From an uncultured Mollicutes bacterium (GTDB lineage: Bacteria > Bacillota_I > Bacilli_A > RFN20 > CAG-826), in contig URQK01000006.1 in the NCBI GenBank assembly GCA_900549975.1, positions 1 to 33,115 of the forward strand: 33,115 nt of DNA. Direction: 5' to 3'. Position numbers and translations under genes: made by a program. Positions 6,539 to 15,336 of this stretch are shown here, piece by piece (position 1 is the first letter of the stretch; each line of letters begins with the position of its first letter). The notes beneath the pieces were generated by a model. The model searched no databases. It was given only the letters and a program-made list of their open reading frames with translations, and was not told the DNA's origin.

Positions 6539-9154
6539 ATGGGAGATAAGGTTGAAAATGTTGCAGCATTAGAAGAAGTTGATAAACTTGTTAAAAATGC
6601 TCAAAAAGCTTTAGATGAATTTCTAAACTTAGATCAAGAAAAAGTCGACTATATTGTCGCAAAATGTTCAGTTGCTGGTCTTGATCACCACGGCACATTA
6701 GCTGCTAAGGCAATTGAAGAAACAAAAAGAGGCGTATTTGAAGATAAAGCCACTAAAAACTTATTTGCTTGTGAATATGTTGTAAATAATATGCGTCATC
6801 TTAAAACAGTTGGTGTTATTAAAGATGACCCAGTAACTGGAATTACTGAAATCGCTGATCCAATTGGTGTAGTTTGTGGTATTACTCCAGTAACAAACCC
6901 AACAAGTACTGTTATTTTCAAATCATTAATTTGTTTAAAAACTCGTAATCCAATTATATTTGCATTCCATCCATCAGCACAACAAAGTTCAAAAGCTGCT
7001 GCTATGGTAATGTATGAAGCTGCTGTTGCAGCTGGTGCACCAAAAAATTGTATTCAATGGATTGAACATCCTTCAATGGATGCTACAAGTGCATTAATGA
7101 ATCATCCAGGTGTTGCTACGATTTTAGCAACAGGCGGTAACGCAATGGTTAAAGCTGCTTATAGCTGTGGTAAACCTGCAATGGGTGTTGGTGCTGGTAA
7201 CGTTCCAGCTTATATTCATAAAGATGCTGATGTTGAACAAGCAGTTAATGATATCGTTTTATCAAAATCATTTGATAATGGTATGATTTGTGCTTCTGAA
7301 CAAGCTGCTATTATTGATAAAGAAATTTATAAAGAAGCAAAAGATTTATTTGTTAGATTTAAAGTTTACTTTGTAAATAAAGAAGAAAAAGTTAAATTAT
7401 CTAGATTTATGTTTGGTTTTGCTCATGGCGATGAAAACGTCGAAACAGCAAAATTAAATCCAAACGTTGTTGGTAAATCTGCTCACTGGATTGCTGAACA
7501 AGCAGGATTTGAAGTTCCTGAAGATACAGTTATTTTAGCAGTTGAATGTGATATGGTTGGACCAAAAGAACCAATGACAAGAGAAAAACTTTCACCAGTA
7601 TTAGCAATTTTAAAATCAAAAGATGCTGAAGAAGGATTTAAACTTGCTGAACAAATGGTTTGCTTTAATGGTTTAGGACATAGTGCTGCTATTCACTGTA
7701 AAGAACAAGCTATGGCTGATGCTTATGGCGAAAAAGTCAAAGCAATGCGTATTATTTGGAACTCTCCATCTACATTTGGTGGTATCGGTAATGTTTATAA
7801 CTCATTCTTACCATCTTTAACATTAGGCTGTGGTAGTTATGGTAAAAACTCAATTGGTGGTAACGTTAGTGCCGTTAATTTATTAAATGTTAAGAAAGTA
7901 GGTAAAAGGAGAAATACTATGCAATGGTTTAAAGTTCCTCGTAAGATTTATTTTGAAAGAAATTCAATTCAATATTTACAATCTTGCCGTGATGTTAATA
8001 AAGTCTTTATTGTTACCGACCGTTCAATGGTTGATTTCGGTTTCGTAAGTAGAGTTACTGAACAATTAAATTTAAGAAAGAATAAAGTTCAAGTACAATT
8101 ATTCTGTGATGTTGAACCAGATCCAGATATTGAAACAGTTAAACGTGGATTACGTTTAATGCAAGCGTTTGGTCCTGATACAATTATCGCTTTGGGCGGT
8201 GGATCTCCAATGGATGCCGCTAAAGGTATGTGGCTATTCTACGAACACCCAGAAGTTAACTTTGATGACTTAAAACAAAAATTTATGGATATCCGTAAGA
8301 GAGCTTTCAAATATCCTGAATTAGGTAAAAAATCTAAATTAATTTGTATTCCAACTACATCTGGTACAGGTAGTGAAGTTACTCCATTCGCTGTTATTTC
8401 TGATAAAGCAAACAACAAGAAATATCCTTTAACCGACTATTCTTTAACTCCTACAGTTGCTATTGTTGATGCTGAGTTTACAACTAATTTACCTGCACGC
8501 CCAACTGCTATGACAGGTATGGATGTCTTAACTCACGCTATTGAAGCTTATGTTTCAGTATTAGCAAGTGACTATACAGATGGTTTAGCTTTACAAGCAA
8601 TAAAGATGGTATTTGAATATTTACCACGTGCTGTTAAAAATGGTAAAAATGACTTAGAAGCTCGTGAAAAAATGCATAATGCTGCTACAATTGCTGGTAT
8701 GGCATTTGCTAACGCATTCTTAGGTATGACTCACTCACTTGCTCATAAAGTAGGTGCACAATTCCATTGTGTTCATGGTTATGCTTGTGCTGTATTATTA
8801 CCACATGTAATTAGATATAATGGACAAGTTCCAACCAAATTATCTGTATGGCCAAAATATAACCACTATTGTGCTGATAAAAAATATCAAGATATCGCTA
8901 GGTTAGTAGGATTAAAAGCTGATACTCCAGAAATTGCTGTTGAATCATTAGCAACTGCTGTAACTAACTTAACAAAAGAAGTTGGACTTGATCCTAACTT
9001 TGCTGCAATGGGTATTGCTGAAGAAGATTGGAATGCTGAACTAGAAAGAATGGCTGTATTAGCTTATGAAGATCAATGTTCACCTGCTAACCCACGTGTT
9101 CCTCTTGTTGAAGATATGAAAGAAATCTTAAGAAAGGCTTATAAAGGCAATTAA
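6539..9154 (+). CDS. adhE: Bifunctional acetaldehyde-CoA / alcohol dehydrogenase
   Basis: An 871-residue AdhE of full length. Residues about 1-445 form the CoA-acylating aldehyde dehydrogenase, with the catalytic Cys251 in GMICASEQ and the cofactor loop GVGAGNVP. Residues about 455-871 form the iron-dependent alcohol dehydrogenase, with GGGSPMDAAKG for NAD binding and the metal ligands Asp and His in GMDVLTH, His in MTHSLAH and His in HCVHG. The enzyme turns acetyl-CoA into ethanol and reoxidises two NADH; it assembles into spirosomes in the cytosol. GGAGG lies just before the ATG. All key residues are present, so it should be active. Co-transcription with rex and a hydrogenase cluster makes it the ethanol arm of a redox-balancing operon. 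Confidence 0.97.
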   Translation: MGDKVENVAALEEVDKLVKNAQKALDEFLNLDQEKVDYIVAKCSVAGLDHHGTLAAKAIEETKRGVFEDKATKNLFACEYVVNNMRHLKTVGVIKDDPVTGITEIADPIGVVCGITPVTNPTSTVIFKSLICLKTRNPIIFAFHPSAQQSSKAAAMVMYEAAVAAGAPKNCIQWIEHPSMDATSALMNHPGVATILATGGNAMVKAAYSCGKPAMGVGAGNVPAYIHKDADVEQAVNDIVLSKSFDNGMICASEQAAIIDKEIYKEAKDLFVRFKVYFVNKEEKVKLSRFMFGFAHGDENVETAKLNPNVVGKSAHWIAEQAGFEVPEDTVILAVECDMVGPKEPMTREKLSPVLAILKSKDAEEGFKLAEQMVCFNGLGHSAAIHCKEQAMADAYGEKVKAMRIIWNSPSTFGGIGNVYNSFLPSLTLGCGSYGKNSIGGNVSAVNLLNVKKVGKRRNTMQWFKVPRKIYFERNSIQYLQSCRDVNKVFIVTDRSMVDFGFVSRVTEQLNLRKNKVQVQLFCDVEPDPDIETVKRGLRLMQAFGPDTIIALGGGSPMDAAKGMWLFYEHPEVNFDDLKQKFMDIRKRAFKYPELGKKSKLICIPTTSGTGSEVTPFAVISDKANNKKYPLTDYSLTPTVAIVDAEFTTNLPARPTAMTGMDVLTHAIEAYVSVLASDYTDGLALQAIKMVFEYLPRAVKNGKNDLEAREKMHNAATIAGMAFANAFLGMTHSLAHKVGAQFHCVHGYACAVLLPHVIRYNGQVPTKLSVWPKYNHYCADKKYQDIARLVGLKADTPEIAVESLATAVTNLTKEVGLDPNFAAMGIAEEDWNAELERMAVLAYEDQCSPANPRVPLVEDMKEILRKAYKGN

Positions 9155-9156
9155 TT

Positions 9157-9402
9157 ATGACAATATTGGTTTGCGTTGGCTCATCATGCCATTTAAAAGG
9201 TAGTTATGATATCATTGAGTTGATGAAAGATGCTATTAAGAAGAATAACATTGAAGATAAAGTTACTCTTAAAGCTACGTTTTGCTTAGGAAAATGTGGC
9301 GTTGCGGGAGTATCGATTAAAGTTGACAACGAGATTATTACTGGCGTTACAAAAGAAAATTTTGATGAAACATTCGCAAAACATGTATTAGCCAAATTAT
9401 AA
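9157..9402 (+). CDS. Thioredoxin-like [2Fe-2S] ferredoxin (HfsA-/NuoE-like)
   Basis: An 81-residue protein of the thioredoxin-like [2Fe-2S] ferredoxin fold, the module found in NuoE and in hydrogenase subunits. Four cysteines lie in the expected pattern: Cys6 and Cys11 in CVGSSC (C-x4-C), and a C-x3-C in FCLGKC (about 43-49). The start follows adhE after two bases, and adhE's last codons supply the upstream region, suggesting translational coupling. It probably passes electrons within, or senses redox for, the hydrogenase products encoded next. A comparable small gene opens the hfs cluster of thermophilic ethanol-forming clostridia, as far as I recall; this should be treated as analogy. Confidence 0.85.
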   Translation: MTILVCVGSSCHLKGSYDIIELMKDAIKKNNIEDKVTLKATFCLGKCGVAGVSIKVDNEIITGVTKENFDETFAKHVLAKL

Positions 9403-9418
9403 AAAAGGAGGGGCATTC

Positions 9419-11101
9419 ATGGAGTATTGCCTAGAAAGTAGAACGAATAACTGTAAAAATTGTTATAAATGTATTCGTACTTGTCCAGTTAAGTCTATTT
9501 CATTTGCTAATAATAAAGCGACAATTATACATGATGATTGTATCTTGTGTGGCAGTTGTTATTTAGCTTGCCCGCAAAAGGTCAAAGTTGTTAGAAATGA
9601 TATAGAAAAAGTCAAGAAAATGATTGCAAATGGAGACAAGGTAATAGTCTCATTAGCCCCAAGTTTTATTTCAAACTTTAAAGATTCAAGCATTGATACG
9701 ATGCGTGATGCTTTAAAAAAATTAGGATTTTATGATGTGGAAGAAACTGCGGTTGGAGCCACAATTGTAAAAAACGCTTATAATAAAATGTTAGATGATA
9801 AGCACGATGTTATTATTTCATCGTGCTGTCATTCTATTAATTTATTAATTCAAAAATATTATCCAAAGGCTTTAAAATATTTAGCAAATGTCTTATCACC
9901 TATGCTTGCGCATGGTTTAGATATTAAAACAAGATATGGTAAAGATACGAAAGTTGTCTTCATTGGACCTTGCATTGCAAAAAAAGATGAAGCTGATTTA
10001 AATAAAGAATATATTGATGCAGTTTTAACATTTACTGAGTTAGATGATTGGTTAAATGATAACAATATCAATATTGAAACAAGTGATTCAATATCCATTG
10101 AAAAATCGAAAGCGAGATTTTTTCCAACTTGCGGTGGCATTTTAAAGACAATGGACACAACAAATGAAGATTTTAAATATATTTCCATTGATGGCATTAA
10201 TAGTGCTCGTTATGCTTTAGAAGATATTATTAACGGAAAAATTCATAAATGTTTTATTGAAATGTCTGCTTGTCATGGCAGCTGTGTAAATGGTCCAATG
10301 ATAAAAGATAAAGCCCGTAGTGTAGTAACTAGTTATTTAGCTATTGAAAACGCAGCAGGTAAAAAAGATTTTGACAATATGGAAATTAATGAAACTAATA
10401 TTAGTAAAACCTATAATCCTTATTCTTTAATTCATGCTGTACCATCAGAAGCTGATATCGAAAAAACATTAAAATTGATGGGAAAATTAGATAAATCAGC
10501 TGAATTAAATTGTGGGTCATGTGGATATAACACTTGTAAAGAAAAAGCGATTGCAATTATTCAAGGAAAAGCGATTCCGGAAATGTGTTTGCCATTCTTA
10601 ATGGAAAAAGCACAATCATTCTCGGATAAAATTGTTTCTAATACTCCAAATGGATTAATGGTCTTAGATGAAGATTTAAATATTCAATTGATGAATAGTG
10701 CAATGTGTAAAATTGTTGGTATTAGTTCTCCTAATATTGTATTAAAAAAGAATGTTACGATGATTTTAGATCCAACAGAATACGCTAGAGCATTAGGGGA
10801 ATATGATAATACTATTTTTAAGAAAATGTATTTAAGCGAATATGATAAATATGTTGAAAATACGATTATTTATGATCGTAAATTCCATATTTTAATTTGT
10901 GTTATGCGCGATATAACGAAAAACGAAATATCTTTACAAAAACGCGATGAAGTACTCAAAAAATCAGTAGAAATTACAAATGAAGTAATTGAAAAAAATA
11001 TGCGCGCGGTTCAAGAAATTGCCTCTTTATTAGGCGAATCAGCTGCGGAAACTAAAGTAGCATTATTATCATTAAAGGATACTTTAAAAAATGATAAGTA
11101 A
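9419..11101 (+). CDS. PAS-containing [FeFe] hydrogenase-like H2 sensor (HfsB-like)
   Basis: A 560-residue multidomain iron-sulfur protein. Order: two 4Fe-4S ferredoxin motifs (Cys12/15/18/22 and Cys41/44/47/51); a hydrogenase H-cluster domain (about 70-340) with L1 SSCCHS (Cys136-137), L2 FIGPCIAKK (Cys185) and L3 EMSACHGSCVNG (Cys285, Cys289); an extra 4Fe-4S domain NCGSCGYNTC...C (Cys365/368/373/390); a PAS domain (about 400-510); and a C-terminal helical tail. All four H-cluster cysteines are kept, but the Pro and aromatic residue of the catalytic TSCCPxW loop are replaced, as in putative sensory (group C) hydrogenases. It has no kinase domain. Its 3' end overlaps the phosphatase gene by 11 bases, pointing to that protein as output partner. 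AAGGAGG precedes the ATG. Confidence 0.88.
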   Translation: MEYCLESRTNNCKNCYKCIRTCPVKSISFANNKATIIHDDCILCGSCYLACPQKVKVVRNDIEKVKKMIANGDKVIVSLAPSFISNFKDSSIDTMRDALKKLGFYDVEETAVGATIVKNAYNKMLDDKHDVIISSCCHSINLLIQKYYPKALKYLANVLSPMLAHGLDIKTRYGKDTKVVFIGPCIAKKDEADLNKEYIDAVLTFTELDDWLNDNNINIETSDSISIEKSKARFFPTCGGILKTMDTTNEDFKYISIDGINSARYALEDIINGKIHKCFIEMSACHGSCVNGPMIKDKARSVVTSYLAIENAAGKKDFDNMEINETNISKTYNPYSLIHAVPSEADIEKTLKLMGKLDKSAELNCGSCGYNTCKEKAIAIIQGKAIPEMCLPFLMEKAQSFSDKIVSNTPNGLMVLDEDLNIQLMNSAMCKIVGISSPNIVLKKNVTMILDPTEYARALGEYDNTIFKKMYLSEYDKYVENTIIYDRKFHILICVMRDITKNEISLQKRDEVLKKSVEITNEVIEKNMRAVQEIASLLGESAAETKVALLSLKDTLKNDK

Positions 11102-12269
11102 GTATATAACCGAAGTAGGATATTTATCCTATAACCATGTTGGAGAACAATTATGCGGTGATCACATTGAAGTTATTCATCCCAATGATGATACAACGAT
11201 TTTGGTGCTTGCTGATGGCTTAGGTAGCGGAGTAAAAGCTAATATTTTATCAACTTTAACCGCTAAAATGTTATCAACAATGATTGCTAAAAATGTTTCT
11301 ATAAAAGAATGTGTTGATACTATTGCCGAAACACTTCCTGTTTGTAAAGAACGTTGTATTGCTTATTCTACTTTTACAATTATAAAAGTTGAGAATAATC
11401 GTCTTGTTGAAATTTATAATTATGATAATCCAATGCCTTTTGTTATTAGTAATGGTAAAAGTAAAGACTTGGATTGGACACTAAAAACTGTTGATGATAA
11501 AAAAGTTTACCATACAAAACTTGAAGCTAATTTGTATGACACGTTTGTATTATTTAGCGATGGCGTGGTTCATGCAGGAATTGGTGAAACTCTTAATTTT
11601 GGTTGGGATATCCCACAAATTAAAGATTTTTTGCAAGGCTTATATCAAAAGTCTTATTCTTCGATGTCGCTTGCAACAAGTTTGGTAGATTATTGTAATG
11701 AACTATATAACCATCGTCCTGGCGATGATACAACCGCTGCGGTTGTGCGAATTAGAGAAAGAAGCCAAGTTAATTTATTAATTGGTCCGGCTTCAAATAA
11801 AGATGATGATGAGAAGATGTTATCTCTATTTTTTGCTAAAGGTGGTAAACATATTGTTAGTGGGGGAACAACCTCTAACATTGTGTCTAAATATTTACAT
11901 AAACCACTTGATTTAGCACTTGATTACATTGATAAAGAAATACCACCTACGGCAAGTATTGAAGGCGTAGATTTGGTAACTGAGGGTGTAATTACGATTA
12001 ATAGAGTATTAGATTACGCTAAAGACATGCTACAAGGGAAAAACCATTCTTATTTTGATTGGAGTTATAAAAGAGATGGTGCCTCTCAAATTGCCAAATT
12101 ATTATTTGAAGAAGCAACAGACATTAACTTCTTTGTAGGATGTGCAATTAATAATGCCCATCAAAGTGATGATGTTCATTTGAGTTTTTCATTAAAAATG
12201 CAACTTATTGATGAATTAGCAAAAATGTTAAAACTAATGGGCAAAAACATAAAAGTTAGTTATTTTTAA
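11091..12269 (+). CDS. SpoIIE/PP2C-type serine phosphatase (HfsC-like)
   Basis: A 392-residue protein. Residues about 1-220 are a SpoIIE-type PP2C phosphatase with the metal-binding Asp in LADGLGSG (about 41-48), Asp in LFSDGVVHAG (about 151-160) and GDD in HRPGDDTTAAVV (about 207-218). The remaining 170 residues are an extension carrying SGGTTSNIVSKYLHKPL and LVTEGVITI, seen in phosphatases next to sensory hydrogenases. The likely role is to remove a Ser/Thr phosphate from an unidentified protein in response to the H2 sensor encoded just upstream, with which it overlaps by 11 bases. No kinase, anti-sigma or STAS partner is encoded in the window. Confidence 0.88.
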   Translation: MISKYITEVGYLSYNHVGEQLCGDHIEVIHPNDDTTILVLADGLGSGVKANILSTLTAKMLSTMIAKNVSIKECVDTIAETLPVCKERCIAYSTFTIIKVENNRLVEIYNYDNPMPFVISNGKSKDLDWTLKTVDDKKVYHTKLEANLYDTFVLFSDGVVHAGIGETLNFGWDIPQIKDFLQGLYQKSYSSMSLATSLVDYCNELYNHRPGDDTTAAVVRIRERSQVNLLIGPASNKDDDEKMLSLFFAKGGKHIVSGGTTSNIVSKYLHKPLDLALDYIDKEIPPTASIEGVDLVTEGVITINRVLDYAKDMLQGKNHSYFDWSYKRDGASQIAKLLFEEATDINFFVGCAINNAHQSDDVHLSFSLKMQLIDELAKMLKLMGKNIKVSYF

Positions 12270-12287
12270 AATAAGTGAGGAAAAATC

Positions 12288-13721
12288 ATGTTAAAATTTG
12301 ACACAAATGTTCAAGAGTTGAAGTACAAAGTTTTAAAAGAAATGGCTAAATCCGCTTTTAATGATTCATTAGTCGAAGATTTTTATGAAATACCTAAAAA
12401 AGTAGTGCCAGGTCCAAAACCTAGCATGCGTTGTTGTATTTATAAAGAACGTGCAATTGTGGAAGAGCGTATGAAATTAGCAATGGGTGGTAACAAAAAT
12501 ATTGACAATATTGTTGAAGTTATCAAAATTGCTTGTGATGAATGTCCTATTGGCGGTTATGAAGTTACGAATAGATGTAGAGGATGTATTGCGCATCGCT
12601 GCGAAAAAGCTTGTCACCGTGCGGCAATATCTTTTAATCCAAATACAAGAACCGCAATTATCGATAAAACAAAATGTGTAAATTGCGGTTTATGCTCTAA
12701 AGCATGTCAATATAATGCTATTCAAAATTTCTTAAGACCATGTGTTCAAGCTTGTAAAGTAAAAGCGATATCCACTGATGAAGATTTTGCGGCTAAGATA
12801 GATGATAATAAATGTGTTCAATGTGGCGCATGTGTATATCAATGTCCGTTTGGCGCAATTATGGATAAATCAAGCATTGTTGATGTTATCAAAATGATTA
12901 AAGATAGCGATTTTTCTAAAAAATATCCCATCTACGCTATTGTGGCACCTTCAATTTCTTCTCAGTTTAAATATGCAACATTAGGACAAGTTGTGACATC
13001 TATTAAATTATTAGGTTTCCATAGTGTTGTTGAAGCAGCTCTTGGTGCGGATATGGTAAGTTATGAAGAAGCAAAAGAATTAAGTGAAAAAGGATTCTTA
13101 ACTTCCTCATGTTGTCCAACATTTGTTTCTTTTATTAAAAAGAACTATCCAAAATTAGTAGAAAATATTTCTTCTAATTTGTCACCAATGGCGACATTAG
13201 GAAAATACATTAAAGAAATTACCCCAAATGCTAAAGTAGTGTTTATTGGGCCATGTGTTTCCAAAAAACAAGAAATCAAAGATGAACGTGTTAAAGATTA
13301 TGTTGATTATGTTTTAACTTTTGAAGAGTTACAAGCATTAATTGATAGTCGTGATATTGATGCTTCTAAGTTAGAAGAAAGTGTCTTAGATAACGCCTCA
13401 TATTTTGGAAGAATATTTGCAAGAACAGGTGGTTTATCTGATGCAGTTAAGCAATCACTCAAAGAACAAAATATTGATTTTGAGGTTAAACCTTTAGTTT
13501 GTGATGGCTTGGATAATTGTAAAATGGGATTAATCAAAGCTCAGTCACCGGCTCGCGATTTTAATTTTATTGAAGGAATGGGTTGTATTAATGGTTGTAT
13601 TGGTGGACCATGTTGCTTAACTCACGAATTACGTGATAAAACCGAAGTTGATAAATATGGTAATTTAGCTAAAGAAAAAACCATTAGTGATGCCATAGGA
13701 GTTTTAAAAGATATAAAATAA
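12288..13721 (+). CDS. [FeFe] hydrogenase, monomeric, ferredoxin-type (HfsD-like)
   Basis: A 477-residue hydrogenase that should interconvert protons plus electrons and H2. The N-terminal 200 residues are Cys-rich, with ferredoxin-like cluster motifs at about 83-110, 130-140 (CVNCGLCSKAC) and 176-186 (CVQCGACVYQC) plus extra cysteines (151-156). The H-cluster domain follows with L1 TSSCCPTF (Cys275-276), L2 FIGPCVSKKQE (Cys323) and L3 EGMGCINGCIGG (Cys433, Cys437). Unlike the upstream sensor, it keeps the Pro of TSCCP, so it is the probable catalytic enzyme. GAGGAA precedes the ATG 18 bases after the phosphatase. Maturation genes hydE, hydF and hydG are not in the window and must lie elsewhere if it is active. 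Confidence 0.92.
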   Translation: MLKFDTNVQELKYKVLKEMAKSAFNDSLVEDFYEIPKKVVPGPKPSMRCCIYKERAIVEERMKLAMGGNKNIDNIVEVIKIACDECPIGGYEVTNRCRGCIAHRCEKACHRAAISFNPNTRTAIIDKTKCVNCGLCSKACQYNAIQNFLRPCVQACKVKAISTDEDFAAKIDDNKCVQCGACVYQCPFGAIMDKSSIVDVIKMIKDSDFSKKYPIYAIVAPSISSQFKYATLGQVVTSIKLLGFHSVVEAALGADMVSYEEAKELSEKGFLTSSCCPTFVSFIKKNYPKLVENISSNLSPMATLGKYIKEITPNAKVVFIGPCVSKKQEIKDERVKDYVDYVLTFEELQALIDSRDIDASKLEESVLDNASYFGRIFARTGGLSDAVKQSLKEQNIDFEVKPLVCDGLDNCKMGLIKAQSPARDFNFIEGMGCINGCIGGPCCLTHELRDKTEVDKYGNLAKEKTISDAIGVLKDIK

Positions 13722-13727
13722 GTATAT

Positions 13728-13763
13728 AATTCCTAGGTGGAGAACTTAGGAATTTTTTTATTT
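13728..13763 (+). terminator. Terminator of the rex-adhE-hydrogenase operon
   Basis: AATTCCTA (13728-13735) pairs with TAGGAATT (13747-13754) around an 11-nt loop, and a T-run follows (13753-13759). It lies seven bases after the hydrogenase stop and closes the six-gene operon. Confidence 0.88.
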
Positions 13764-13779
13764 ACGAGGTGAGGTATTT

Positions 13780-14676
13780 ATGTGGATTATTATAGCTTTA
13801 ATTGGTGCACTTTTTACATCCCTTACTACGATATTTGCTAAAGTTGGTATAAAAAATGTTAATTCAAATTTTGCCACATTTTTCCGTACAGGAGTAGTTG
13901 TTATTTTTGCAGTAATAATGTGTTTTATAACAAATAGTTTTGCCTCACTTAACTTATTAACGACATCAAATTGGTTGTTTTTAATTCTTTCTGGCATTGT
14001 AACAGGATTATCGTGGCTATGTTATTACCGAGCTATTAAATTAGGCGATGTATCTAAGGTAGCACCAATTGATAAATCCAGTTTTATTTTAACAAGTATT
14101 TTATTCTTAATCTTTTTCTTTAATGATACAACAAATAATGGTAACCTATTAACGATAGTGATGTTATTCCTTTCTATGGCTCTTATGTTCGCAGGTACTC
14201 TTTTAATGATTGGAAAAGTTGAAGATAAAAATGAAAAAATTGATAAAAAATGGCTACTTTATGCGATTTTAAGTTCAGTATTTGCATCTTTAGTTTCCTT
14301 ATTTGTAAAAATTGGTTTAAAAGACATTTCTAGTTCATTAGGAACTTGTATTCGCACCATTGTTGTATTTATCTTTGCTATGATTATCGTATTAGTAAGA
14401 AAAGATTATCAAGAAGTTAATGAGATTACTAGTAAATCTTGGATATTTCTTACTTTATCAGGAATTGCTACTGGTGTAGCGTGGATTAGCGAATATGAGG
14501 CACTTAATTATGCTGGCGCCAATCCAGTTGCGGTTACATCGATATCTAAGTTAGCAATATTGTTAACAATGACGATTTCTGTTTTATTCTTACATGAGAA
14601 GTTTGCTTTAAAATCATTTATTGGATTAGCATCGATGACTTTAGGTATTGTTTTAATTATAATTTTTAGTTTATAG
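13780..14676 (+). CDS. EamA/DMT family transporter
   Basis: A 298-residue inner-membrane protein with about ten helices in two homologous EamA halves. Each half begins with the same kind of sequence: WIIIALIGALFTSLTTIFAKVGI near residue 2 and WLLYAILSSVFASLVSLFVKIGL near residue 158. Each half ends its second helix with SWLCYYRAIKLGD or AWISEYEALNYAG, the repeat hallmark of the drug/metabolite transporter superfamily. The substrate is unknown; family members export amino acids, nucleosides or drugs. The ribosome site is GAGGTGAGG. It is separated from the hydrogenase by a terminator and followed after three bases by a HAD phosphatase, so the two probably form an operon. Confidence 0.88.
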   Translation: MWIIIALIGALFTSLTTIFAKVGIKNVNSNFATFFRTGVVVIFAVIMCFITNSFASLNLLTTSNWLFLILSGIVTGLSWLCYYRAIKLGDVSKVAPIDKSSFILTSILFLIFFFNDTTNNGNLLTIVMLFLSMALMFAGTLLMIGKVEDKNEKIDKKWLLYAILSSVFASLVSLFVKIGLKDISSSLGTCIRTIVVFIFAMIIVLVRKDYQEVNEITSKSWIFLTLSGIATGVAWISEYEALNYAGANPVAVTSISKLAILLTMTISVLFLHEKFALKSFIGLASMTLGIVLIIIFSL

Positions 14677-14688
14677 GAGTTGATATTT

Positions 14689-15336
14689 GTGAAATATAAG
14701 TTAGTAATGTTTGATTTAGATGGGACAGTATTAAATACTCTTGAAGATTTGTATACCTCTTTAAATTACGCCCTTAATAAGTATGATTTCCCTTCTAAGT
14801 CTTTAAAAGAAGTGCGTAGTTTTTTAGGTAATGGCATTCGTAGTTTAGTAAAACTGAGTATGCCAAGTGCTGCTAGTGAAGAAAATTTTGATTTGGTTTT
14901 TAAAGAATTTAAAAGTTATTATGCTACACATTGTGATATATTAACTAAACCATATGATGGCATTTTAGATTTATTAACTATTTTAAAAGAAAAAGGATAT
15001 AAAATTGCAATTATCTCTAATAAAGCTGATTTTGCTGTTCAAACATTAGTTAATAAATATTTTCCTAATCTTATTGATTATGCGGTTGGTGAAGTAATAG
15101 GAGTGCCACGTAAACCAGATCCAACAAGTTTAAATAATGTAATGGAATATTTTAATATAAAAAAATCGGAATCAGTCTATATTGGTGATTCCGAGGTTGA
15201 TATTGAGGTAGCAAAAAACGCTAATGTGGATGCTATTATTGTTACTTGGGGATTTAGAGATGAAGAATACTTGAAATCTTTAAATCCAAATACATTAGTG
15301 AATAATACTAATGATTTATTAAAAAATATTATTTAA
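14689..15336 (+). CDS. HAD family phosphatase (phosphoglycolate-phosphatase-like)
   Basis: A 215-residue HAD hydrolase of the Gph/PgmB-like subclass. Motif I is FDLDGTVLNT with the nucleophile Asp and the acid Asp; a helical cap follows (about 15-85); motif II is IISNKAD; the motif III region has PRKPDP; motif IV is YIGDSEVDIEVAKNA. The start is a GTG at 14689 with AGGAG (14675-14679) at good spacing; a TTG further upstream overlaps the ribosome site and is less likely. It is coupled to the transporter gene upstream. The true substrate among small sugar phosphates is not readable. The last eight bases overlap the opposing tetR gene. Confidence 0.85.
   Translation: MKYKLVMFDLDGTVLNTLEDLYTSLNYALNKYDFPSKSLKEVRSFLGNGIRSLVKLSMPSAASEENFDLVFKEFKSYYATHCDILTKPYDGILDLLTILKEKGYKIAIISNKADFAVQTLVNKYFPNLIDYAVGEVIGVPRKPDPTSLNNVMEYFNIKKSESVYIGDSEVDIEVAKNANVDAIIVTWGFRDEEYLKSLNPNTLVNNTNDLLKNII

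Noticed and set aside
11491..11688. Plus-strand overlapping frames inside the phosphatase and in the hydrogenase (12487-12681).
   Set aside because: They are alternate-frame shadows of conserved protein-coding sequence.
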